From Clostridia bacterium (GTDB lineage: Bacteria; Bacillota; Clostridia; Clostridiales; Clostridiaceae): a stretch of 5,369 bases of DNA. Under the pieces are notes generated by a model, which worked only from the letters and a program-made list of their open reading frames with translations, was not told where the DNA came from and did no database searches. Positions 1 to 4,392 of the stretch are shown here, one piece after another. Positions within the stretch are counted from its first letter, which is position 1. Each line of letters starts with the position of its first letter. The DNA lies in the NCBI GenBank assembly GCA_009930125.1, contig RZYZ01000153.1:1-5369 (forward strand). The letters are read 5' to 3'. The translations under genes were made by a program, and so were the position numbers.

Positions 1-2
1 CT

Positions 3-1682
3 GACCCATGCGCGCACTTTTCGGCTATTCTGGATCTGATTCCAGATGAGACGAAGAACAGAGCAGTACGCAGACTGGAGGACAAGGTCTGGGAGTGGGC
101 AGATATCTACCTGTCCATTCTGAATGACATCATCAGCAGGCGGGAAAAAGTAGAGAAGAAGATACAGGTGCTTGATAATGAGATCGGAGAGATAGCCAAA
201 AGACTAAAGCAGAAGGGCAGTACGAAGAACCGGAGTATTGCTGGCAACCAAAGCGGCAAGATGAACACAGTCGGCCCGGTGATGGCCCCGTTTGCATCTC
301 CTGTATCACCGTTCGCTTCTCTTTCGGCATCTGGATCAATGCCATCAGGACCGTTAGCAGCTCCGAGCTTTAGCATCATGGGTTCCTATCAGAACGACCC
401 ACTAGAATTGGTTCGCCAGATTGATAGACTGGAAGATGAGCGTAGCGGAATCATTGAGGAGGAAAAAAGCCTTCGTATGTGGGCTCCGATGACCTATAAG
501 ATAAGCACCAAAGGTCTGACGGAGAAGCTGGGCGCAGAGAATGCAAAGAGGTTCATCGAATTCCGAGTGGACGATCCGTTTGAAATGTGCCTTGCTTTCC
601 TGTGCCTCCTGGATAGGGATGATGACCTCGCTTGGCTGTATTCCTTCACTTTATCGGTTATGGACGCCGTCTGTGGTCAACTGCCTTGGGCAAAGGGTGA
701 CTACGATGAAGATGAGGATACCATCTGGCATCCCCATGATTTCTTTGAGATGCTGCTCGATGATAATGAGGATGAGGAAATAGCTGATTATTCTGTAGAT
801 CGCTATCTGGATGAGGACTGGTTTGGCCTGAAATACACGACAGATGACGTGTATGAGATGGATAACGAACGAGCAAGCATCGCTCAAATCGTGTATCAGA
901 TGACGGGTGCGGTCCTGCCCAGAAATACATATCGGTATGACGGCATGAAGAAGAGGCTTCGTAAAGATGGTCTGTCGAATACTAGAATTGACAGAGCAGT
1001 CTCAGCCATGATGATCCTGGGTGAGGTACAACGCCGGAGCCGGAACTGGATGTTCGATGAGTTCTCGTTCGATGACCTGATGGAAAAAGTAAATGGGGAG
1101 CCGGATGGAGATGCACCGGATGAGGAGAAGAAAGCCAATGTGTCCAGCGATCTGGCGGATACGATAGAGAAGCTCAAAGCGGAAAATGCTGCGCTGAAGA
1201 AGGAAAACGACCGGCTCCGCCAGGCAGCGCATGCAGCGTCCCGTGAGGTCAAGGAGAGCCAGCAGAACATCGAAAAACTGGAACAGGAAGCTGAAGAACA
1301 TACGCAGGAACTGGCCGATCTCCGGGAGCTGGTATTCAACCAGCAGAATGGGGAGTATGAAAAAGATACGCCAGACACTACGATTACATTCCCCTATGAG
1401 ACCAGGCACCGCATCGTTGTGTTCGGCGGCCACGATTCATGGCTGCGTGAAATCAGACAGAAGCTCCCGGCGGTGCGCTTCGTTGACCGGGAGGCTTCTC
1501 CCAATGCAGACCTGATTCGCAATGCCGATGTGATTTGGATTCAAGCCAACAGTCTGGCTCATAAGCACTACTACAAGATTATCGACATTGTTCGCAAGTA
1601 CAATAAGCCAATCCGGTATTTTGCCTATGCCAGCGCGACGAAGTGCGCCGAGCAATTCGTGGCGGAGGACAGAAAAGGGTAA
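3..1682 (+). CDS. Coiled-coil protein with C-terminal DUF2325 domain (5' partial)
   Basis: The frame is open from position 3, so at least 559 residues are present and the true start is upstream. The GTG at 168 is not a convincing start because it has no Shine-Dalgarno and the codons before it read as ordinary protein (CAHFSAILDLIPDETKNR, then VWEWADIYLSIL). Counting from position 3: a charged helical region at about 20-80, a Pro/Ser/Ala-rich low-complexity linker at 85-127, a central acidic globular part at 130-360 with Asp/Glu runs (YDEDED, DDNEDEE), a coiled coil at 382-445 (EKLKAENAALKKENDRL), and DUF2325 at about 470-555. The DUF2325 call rests on the opening VVFGGHDSW, then NADVIWIQAN, SLAHKHYYKI and YNKPIRYF, which fit the family pattern of a GG(H) loop followed by a strand and a HK-Y-Y helix. 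The family has no established function; an alpha/beta Rossmann-like fold is inference. The next gene starts 100 bases downstream with its own ribosome binding site. The domain call is firm; the role is unknown. Confidence 0.85.
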   Translation, partial: DPCAHFSAILDLIPDETKNRAVRRLEDKVWEWADIYLSILNDIISRREKVEKKIQVLDNEIGEIAKRLKQKGSTKNRSIAGNQSGKMNTVGPVMAPFASPVSPFASLSASGSMPSGPLAAPSFSIMGSYQNDPLELVRQIDRLEDERSGIIEEEKSLRMWAPMTYKISTKGLTEKLGAENAKRFIEFRVDDPFEMCLAFLCLLDRDDDLAWLYSFTLSVMDAVCGQLPWAKGDYDEDEDTIWHPHDFFEMLLDDNEDEEIADYSVDRYLDEDWFGLKYTTDDVYEMDNERASIAQIVYQMTGAVLPRNTYRYDGMKKRLRKDGLSNTRIDRAVSAMMILGEVQRRSRNWMFDEFSFDDLMEKVNGEPDGDAPDEEKKANVSSDLADTIEKLKAENAALKKENDRLRQAAHAASREVKESQQNIEKLEQEAEEHTQELADLRELVFNQQNGEYEKDTPDTTITFPYETRHRIVVFGGHDSWLREIRQKLPAVRFVDREASPNADLIRNADVIWIQANSLAHKHYYKIIDIVRKYNKPIRYFAYASATKCAEQFVAEDRKG

Positions 1683-1690
1683 AGCGGCGT

Positions 1691-1744
1691 ATACATCCTG
1701 TCCCAGAGGAAGTGCTTTATAAGAATAGTATAGATGCCCCCACA
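1691..1744 (+). pseudogene. Decayed copy of the start of the downstream gene
   Basis: In a frame of its own, this spacer encodes IHPVPEEVLYKNSIDAPT followed by TAG. It aligns without gaps to residues 7-19 of the next protein (IYPIPKDVLYINE). At DNA level, 1697-1726 matches 1807-1836 at 23 of 30 positions, including the identical 10-mer GTGCTTTATA at 1712 and 1822, 110 bases apart. Five of the seven mismatches are at third positions or give conservative changes (V/I, E/D), as expected of two copies that once both coded for protein. No start codon or ribosome binding site precedes the fragment. It could be the relic of a partial tandem duplication, the trace of a replaced paralogue, or a chance match, which is less likely. 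Confidence 0.4.
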
Positions 1745-1782
1745 TAGATGCTCACAAGGAATTATTAAGAAGGAGAGCACTC

Positions 1783-2277
1783 ATGCACCACAACTTAGAT
1801 ATCTACCCCATCCCGAAGGATGTGCTTTATATCAATGAGCTTTCGCTAGCAGAGAATGTACCTTACGAGACAAGAGATGATATGAAGAAGGCCGCTACGG
1901 GGATGATTGAGAAAGAAGGCGGCATCCTCCCGGATGATAATGTGAGAATTTATGTGCCGATGGATCTGAACGCGGACATAATCATGTGGCAGCTCTATTC
2001 GCTCTTTGGCTCGTTAGGTTATCCTACGGAGAGCAATGAATCGGTCTACAGTTCCACTGTAAGGAGAATCATTTCTCAACTTGAGATTTATGATCAGGTA
2101 TGGTCAGCAAGAAACGTTGGAGAGACCGTGCAAAAAGTAGATGGAGGTATGCGGCACAGTCGGAAAGGAGTCGAGTTGGCAGGAAAAATCGTAAAATATC
2201 TTGAAGATAATGATGGATCCGCCGAGTGCTTTCCACACGATGAAATCGAGGAACTGAAGAACGAGTTTTGGCTGTGA
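1783..2277 (+). CDS. Conserved-looking hypothetical protein, 164 residues
   Basis: I cannot assign a function. The ATG at 1783 is preceded by AAGAAGGAG (1767-1775) at a normal distance, so the start is secure. The protein is soluble and acidic, with no signal peptide, membrane segment or cysteine cluster. Visible blocks are an N-terminal motif YPIPKDVLYINE (8-19), a charged helix ETRDDMKKAATGMIEKEGG (29-47), a strand-like IYVPMDLNADIIMWQLYSLF (56-75), a segment centred on RRIISQLEIYDQVW (about 93-106), and an acidic tail ending AECFPHDEIEELKNEFWL. The style resembles unnamed proteins I associate with clostridial accessory regions, but that is an impression, not a match. It sits between the DUF2325 gene and the XRE gene in the same orientation. 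A degenerate copy of its N-terminal motif lies just upstream. No clear promoter was found, so co-transcription with the DUF2325 gene is possible. Confidence 0.85.
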   Translation: MHHNLDIYPIPKDVLYINELSLAENVPYETRDDMKKAATGMIEKEGGILPDDNVRIYVPMDLNADIIMWQLYSLFGSLGYPTESNESVYSSTVRRIISQLEIYDQVWSARNVGETVQKVDGGMRHSRKGVELAGKIVKYLEDNDGSAECFPHDEIEELKNEFWL

Positions 2278-2339
2278 TGGACCGGATGATAGACAGGTCT
2301 CTTTGCAATGCACTTGGGAGGCTCTGTGAGTGGTTTTGA
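2277..2339 (+). CDS. Possible 20-residue ORF coupled to the gene before it
   Basis: The stop of the 164-residue gene and this ATG share one base (TGATG, 2275-2279), the arrangement typical of translational coupling. The peptide reads MDRMIDRSLC then NALGRLCEWF and could form an amphipathic helix with two cysteines. There is no good Shine-Dalgarno just upstream, so expression would depend on reinitiation. ORFs of this length arise easily by chance and TGATG overlaps are not rare. It may equally be the relic of a longer gene. Function unknown. Confidence 0.22.
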   Translation: MDRMIDRSLCNALGRLCEWF

Positions 2340-2346
2340 GGGTTTG

Positions 2347-2361
2347 GGGTATACGTTACCC
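2347..2361 (+). promoter_or_regulatory. 15-bp dyad upstream of the XRE gene, operator candidate
   Basis: GGGTA-TACGT-TACCC is a perfect 5+5 inverted repeat around a 5-base centre, ending 58 bases before the XRE start codon. XRE-type repressors commonly bind short dyads near their own promoter, so autoregulation is a reasonable inference. I could not place a convincing -35/-10 pair around it, and no second copy was found in the window. It has no T-run and so is not a terminator. Confidence 0.3.
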
Positions 2362-2419
2362 TAGTGTTCATAGACCGGCGGGAGAATAGTAAAAGCCTGG
2401 TGTCAAGAGGTATTATTCT

Positions 2420-2761
2420 ATGAGAAATAGTGAAAACACAAAAGAAGCAGAGGAAATCCTCGCCCGTATATCCGAAGAACTCGCAAGACAGAAAAGAACA
2501 CAGTCAGATCTGATAGCTTTCCTCGACCTACCCAAAGGTGCTTATAGCAACTGGAAAGCGGGTAAAAGCAGGAATTTCTGTGAGCATCTGGGGGCGATCT
2601 CTGAGTTCCTGAATGTTAGTACAGAGTATTTGGTGACGGGGAAGGATGTTCAGAAGACCATCACAAATCCCAGAGAAGTGGAGCTACTCACATGGTACCG
2701 CAAACTATCACCTGAAAAACAAGATGCAATACGGCAGATGGCCAAGCTCCTTGCGGAGTAA
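2420..2761 (+). CDS. XRE-family helix-turn-helix transcriptional regulator
   Basis: This 113-residue protein is a probable cytoplasmic DNA-binding repressor. The HTH domain covers about residues 13-74: a first helix (EEILARISEELARQKR), a second helix starting at T27-Q28 (TQSDLIAFLDL), a recognition helix around PKGAYSNWKAGKS (38-50), and a last helix HLGAISEFLNVSTEYLVTG (56-74), whose L-x-V-S-x-x-Y-L-x-x-G ending is the hallmark of the family. The tail, with LLTWYRKLSPEKQDAIRQMAKLL, is the dimerisation-type extension usual in clostridial and phage XRE regulators. The start is supported by AAGAGGT (2405-2411), 8 bases before ATG. No partner gene is co-oriented with it; a metallopeptidase-like fragment lies just downstream on the opposite strand. 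The target is unknown; self-regulation through the dyad at 2347 is a guess. Confidence 0.93.
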   Translation: MRNSENTKEAEEILARISEELARQKRTQSDLIAFLDLPKGAYSNWKAGKSRNFCEHLGAISEFLNVSTEYLVTGKDVQKTITNPREVELLTWYRKLSPEKQDAIRQMAKLLAE

Positions 2762-2765
2762 AACT

Positions 2766-2789
2766 TGGGACACAGTATTCTCATTTTTT
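2766..2789 (+). terminator. Weak intrinsic terminator after the XRE gene
   Basis: TGGGA (2766-2770) pairs with TCTCA (2779-2783) with one G-T wobble across an 8-base loop, followed immediately by six T (2784-2789). It starts 4 bases after the XRE stop codon. The stem is only five pairs, so termination would be inefficient. Confidence 0.35.
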
Positions 2790-2894
2790 CGGACAGTGTT
2801 TTCGCAGCTCGGGCGTACGAGGATAGATTTCCACGGCCCGCTTCTGATATAAATGCCGCATCTCATGGAAAACCACAGAGCAGATTTTCATCAT
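2781..2894 (-). pseudogene. Fragment of an HExRH-type metallopeptidase-like protein
   Basis: On the minus strand, 37 codons from an ATG at 2894 to a TGA at 2781 read MMKICSVVFHEMRHLYQKRA and then VEIYPRTPELRKHCPKK. The core HEMRH (2853-2867) fits the HExxH zinc-binding signature of metallopeptidases, and the wider pattern V-F-H-E-x-R-H-x-Y-Q is more specific than HExxH alone. The fragment is far below the size of any peptidase domain and has no ribosome binding site. Its stop directly follows a run of six A, and a one-base shift there would continue as KNENTVSQ, hinting at a frameshift. The left side then runs into the XRE gene. The reading frame extends rightward to 3002 but looks non-coding there. 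It points tail-to-tail at XRE, so it is not the usual co-oriented XRE/ImmA pair, and ImmA-type HEIGH is not what is seen. A chance motif cannot be excluded. Confidence 0.4.
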
Positions 2895-3046
2895 GTGTTG
2901 ATATCTATAAAATAAGATATAATTCTCGCAAGAGAGTAAAAGCCATAATAGCGTAATCGCCACTAGAGTGCATTTCTCGCTCTGCGGCAAATATAATATC
3001 ACTAAAATTATATGTCACGAGTATCGACTGTGGCCGTCCATTGTTA

Positions 3047-3075
3047 TTGATTTTTCCGTATTGATTTGCTATACT
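3047..3075 (+). promoter_or_regulatory. Strong extended -10 promoter for the coiled-coil gene
   Basis: TTGATT (3047-3052), a 17-base spacer, then TATACT (3070-3075) preceded by TG at 3067-3068, giving the extended -10 form TGCTATACT. This is the best housekeeping-sigma promoter in the window. Transcription should begin near 3082, leaving a leader of about 98 bases before the ATG at 3180. It drives the coiled-coil gene, which has its own terminator, so the unit appears monocistronic. Confidence 0.65.
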
Positions 3076-3088
3076 ATTTCCGGGCTTT

Positions 3089-3101
3089 CGGATATAATCC
3101 G
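3089..3101 (+). promoter_or_regulatory. 13-bp dyad at the start site, operator candidate
   Basis: CGGAT-ATA-ATCCG is a perfect 5+5 inverted repeat around three bases, lying about 8-20 bases downstream of the predicted start of transcription. A protein bound here would block promoter clearance, the position expected of an operator. It could alternatively form a small hairpin at the 5' end of the mRNA. It differs from the dyad before the XRE gene, so the same regulator is not indicated. Confidence 0.35.
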
Positions 3102-3164
3102 TTGCATTTATGAAAGTCAGATGGTGAATCATCAATTTGACATCGCCCCCCAGTATAATATTTT

Positions 3165-3169
3165 AGGAG
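3165..3169 (+). promoter_or_regulatory. Ribosome binding site fixing the start at 3180
   Basis: AGGAG ends 10 bases before ATG at 3180 but only 1 base before the in-frame GTG at 3171. The GTG is therefore too close to be used, and the protein begins MPRPKGSKNK. Confidence 0.75.
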
Positions 3170-3179
3170 TGTGTTCATT

Positions 3180-3518
3180 ATGCCGCGTCCCAAGGGTTCT
3201 AAGAATAAAGCAAAAACCTCATCCATCCCTACCACCGACTTCACCTCTCTCATTGCTGAGAAAGCAGCAGCCAAAGATGCTCTCGTTTCCGACATCGCTG
3301 CTCTGGAAGAAAACGTGAACAATCTGAAGAATGAGCTGAAGGAGAAGAAGGCTGAGCTGAAGAAGCTGGATACTGAGCTGTCCAAGCTGGAAGCAAAGAA
3401 AGCGGAAGCCGATGCTAAGGCTGCTGCGGAAGCACAGAAGGCTGAACTGGATGAAACCATCCAGAAGCTGATGGCCGATGGAGTAAGTGCGGCTGAGATT
3501 CTGGAGAAGTTGAAATAA
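3180..3518 (+). CDS. Small AT-hook-like, coiled-coil protein (112 residues)
   Basis: The start is ATG 3180, chosen from the ribosome binding site at 3165. Residues 1-13 (MPRPKGSKNKAKT) are basic and contain RPKGSKNK, the pattern of an AT-hook flank, suggesting minor-groove DNA contact; the usual RGRP core is not complete. Residues about 28-90 form a long Lys/Glu/Ala/Leu coiled coil with heptad-spaced leucines (NLKNELKEKKAELKKLDTEL). The tail at 91-112 is a second short helical motif (IQKLMADGVSAAEILEKLK). No cysteine, signal peptide or membrane segment is present. This layout recalls small nucleoid-associated or scaffold proteins; I know similar unnamed proteins from gut clostridia but no function for them. 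The gene has its own extended -10 promoter, a dyad at the start site, a 98-base leader and a strong terminator, consistent with high independent expression. DNA binding is inference. Confidence 0.88.
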   Translation: MPRPKGSKNKAKTSSIPTTDFTSLIAEKAAAKDALVSDIAALEENVNNLKNELKEKKAELKKLDTELSKLEAKKAEADAKAAAEAQKAELDETIQKLMADGVSAAEILEKLK

Positions 3519-3520
3519 AT

Positions 3521-3571
3521 AAATCCTCCTGGTTGTAGTGGTGTTTGGCTACCACAGCTGGGAGGATTTTT
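3521..3571 (+). terminator. Strong intrinsic terminator of the coiled-coil gene
   Basis: The lower stem 3521-3534 pairs with 3556-3569 (14 pairs, three of them G-T). A GTA bulge follows, then GTGGT (3538-3542) pairs with ACCAC (3551-3555) around an 8-base loop. The T-run is 3567-3571. It begins 2 bases after the stop codon. The long stem makes it one of the clearest signals in the window. Confidence 0.88.
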
Positions 3572-3621
3572 CGTAATATGGGGAGGGAGATAACCCGCAG
3601 GAGAAGTCCGAATAAATGAAC

Positions 3622-3631
3622 GAGGGTGATC
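3622..3631 (+). promoter_or_regulatory. Shine-Dalgarno favouring a TTG start at 3634
   Basis: GAGGGTGATC matches the anti-Shine-Dalgarno complement GGAGGTGATC, with GGTGATC (3625-3631) an unbroken 7-base match. The core lies about 7 bases from TTG at 3634. The upstream ATG at 3616 has only AGGAG (3599-3603) at a long 12-base distance. Confidence 0.6.
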
Positions 3632-3633
3632 GC

Positions 3634-4332
3634 TTGAAACGGATTCTGGTTTTATGTTTGGTGGTATTGATGATGGCTGGATGCGCTAAGGAAGAGAAAA
3701 CAGTGAATAGAGCTGTCTTTGCCTGGGAAGGGGTAGAGGAAGCTGATGAGCAGCTCCTGGAGAACTACCGGATTGACACCATCTTCATGGACATCAATCA
3801 TTACTCATCAATCCCTGGATATAACATTTATCTTCTCGCCGGAGATCCATCCTGGGGACTGGAAGATGTGGAACATGTGGTGGAGGAAGCTGAGGAGAAA
3901 AGAGCGGATGGGGTATTATTCGATATTGAGGATAATTATGTAACCCTTGCTTCTAATCTTTCACTTCTCGAATCGGATCTTCCGATTTACGTCTGTATGC
4001 CGTTCTGGCTCGAAGAAGAATTGCAGGAGCAGATCATAAAAGAAGTCGATGGGGTCATCGTGATGAACTACTCCAAGGGTAATGAGAGGCTGAACATCCA
4101 GAAAACAATAGAGATGGCAGAAAAGTGTGGAAAAGTTATTCTGACCGCATATGAGCTGCAGCCGGTCGGGGAATATGGATTGGAAGAATACAATACATAT
4201 CATGACGACGGACTGGACGCGGTTGAGAAAAACTATGAAGAACAGTTCGGTGGAACGGATGTCGGCATCGCATTCCACAATCTGAACATGATGCGAGAAT
4301 TAACAAACCCTGCTGGGATAGAAGGCAAGTAA
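3634..4332 (+). CDS. Lipoprotein with a predicted small TIM-barrel domain, glycosidase-like
   Basis: The start is taken as TTG 3634, giving 232 residues; ATG 3616 would add six acidic residues before the signal peptide, which is less natural. Residues 1-17 are a lipoprotein signal, KRILVLCLVVLMMAGC, with lipobox MAGC and Cys17 as the lipidated residue, so the mature protein is anchored to the outer face of the membrane. The mature part shows eight evenly spaced strand-like segments: RAVFAWE 26, TIFMDI 49, NIYLLAG 64, GVLFDIED 93, IYVCMPFW 118, GVIVMNY 140, KVILTAYE 167 and VGIAFHN 210. This count and order fit a complete compact (beta/alpha)8 barrel. Acidic residues at strand ends (E32, D53, D97/E99, E174) would be the candidate active site, and DIED followed by MPFW and VMNY resembles TIM-barrel glycosidase-like proteins. 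The fold is inference; substrate and activity are unknown. No promoter is evident in the 62 bases after the preceding terminator. Confidence 0.88.
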   Translation: MKRILVLCLVVLMMAGCAKEEKTVNRAVFAWEGVEEADEQLLENYRIDTIFMDINHYSSIPGYNIYLLAGDPSWGLEDVEHVVEEAEEKRADGVLFDIEDNYVTLASNLSLLESDLPIYVCMPFWLEEELQEQIIKEVDGVIVMNYSKGNERLNIQKTIEMAEKCGKVILTAYELQPVGEYGLEEYNTYHDDGLDAVEKNYEEQFGGTDVGIAFHNLNMMRELTNPAGIEGK

Positions 4333-4359
4333 CGCCAACTGTCCCGGCAGGGCTTTTTT
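4308..4359 (+). terminator. Terminator straddling the lipoprotein stop codon, probably bidirectional
   Basis: CCCTGCTGGGA (4308-4318) pairs with TCCCGGCAGGG (4342-4352): 11 pairs, one T-G. The 23-base loop contains a small inner GGC/GCC pair, and the T-run is 4354-4359. The left arm lies inside the coding sequence, encoding the last residues before the stop at 4330. Read on the minus strand, the same stem is followed by TTTGTTA, so it can also end transcription of the convergent zinc-ribbon gene, whose stop is at 4376. Confidence 0.75.
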
Positions 4360-4365
4360 CGGGTC

Positions 4366-4392
4366 TTGACACTTGTTACATTATATTATACA
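4366..4392 (+). promoter_or_regulatory. Possible antisense promoter over the zinc-ribbon gene
   Basis: A perfect TTGACA (4366-4371) is followed after 15 bases by TATACA (4387-4392). A better -10 (TATTAT, 4384-4389) would leave only 12 bases. The spacing is suboptimal either way. If active, it would transcribe antisense into the 3' end of the minus-strand gene. Confidence 0.22.

Larger units (their letters stand above)
2762..3179. other. 418-base gap without an intact gene
   Basis: No plus- or minus-strand frame here combines a ribosome binding site with plausible protein. The left third carries the XRE terminator and the minus-strand metallopeptidase-like fragment. The middle is AT-rich and holds a 7-bp inverted repeat ATATAAT/ATTATAT (2991-2997, 3007-3013), a tiny hairpin TCTC-GCAA-GAGA (2924-2935), and TTGATA/TATAAT boxes at 2898 and 2918 that are only 14 bases apart and therefore poor as a promoter. 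The right third is the promoter and leader of the coiled-coil gene. Confidence 0.7.

Noticed and set aside
168..170. GTG as the start of the DUF2325 gene
   Set aside because: No Shine-Dalgarno precedes it, and the frame is open and protein-like back to position 3, so it is an internal codon of a gene cut by the window edge.
896..1433. Long minus-strand frames of 160 and 143 codons opposite the DUF2325 gene
   Set aside because: They are Ser/Phe-rich antisense shadows of the Glu/Lys-rich coiled coil, with no ribosome binding sites.
2288..2337. ACAG/CTGT and CTC/GAG arms as a terminator after the 164-residue gene
   Set aside because: Pairing is interrupted by mismatches, and only a four-base T stretch follows.
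2781..2894. Classic XRE/ImmA repressor-protease pair
   Set aside because: The fragment is on the opposite strand, is not intact and has HEMRH instead of the ImmA/IrrE-type HEIGH, so the pairing is not supported.
2898..2923. TTGATA and TATAAT in the gap
   Set aside because: A spacer of 14 bases and no gene positioned to use it; treated as AT-rich background.
3137..3159. TTGACA and TATAAT just before the coiled-coil gene
   Set aside because: Both hexamers are perfect, but the spacer is only 11 bases, and a start there would fall on the ribosome binding site. The 3047-3075 pair has correct geometry.
2968..3318. Plus-strand 116-codon frame across the promoter region
   Set aside because: It runs through the promoter and leader and out of frame into the coiled-coil gene; no ribosome binding site.
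3301..3440. Repetitive GCTGAGCTGAAGAAGCTG-like DNA
   Set aside because: The repetition follows from coding a Lys/Glu/Leu heptad coil; it is not a DNA repeat element.
3074..3460. Minus-strand 128-codon frame opposite the coiled-coil gene
   Set aside because: Its Ser/Ala/Phe-rich composition is the antisense image of the heptad repeats; no start signals.
3578..3619. 13-codon ORF between the terminator and the lipoprotein, with GGGAGGA upstream and its TGA overlapping ATG 3616
   Set aside because: Too short to separate from chance, and its Shine-Dalgarno is the arm of a strong terminator hairpin.
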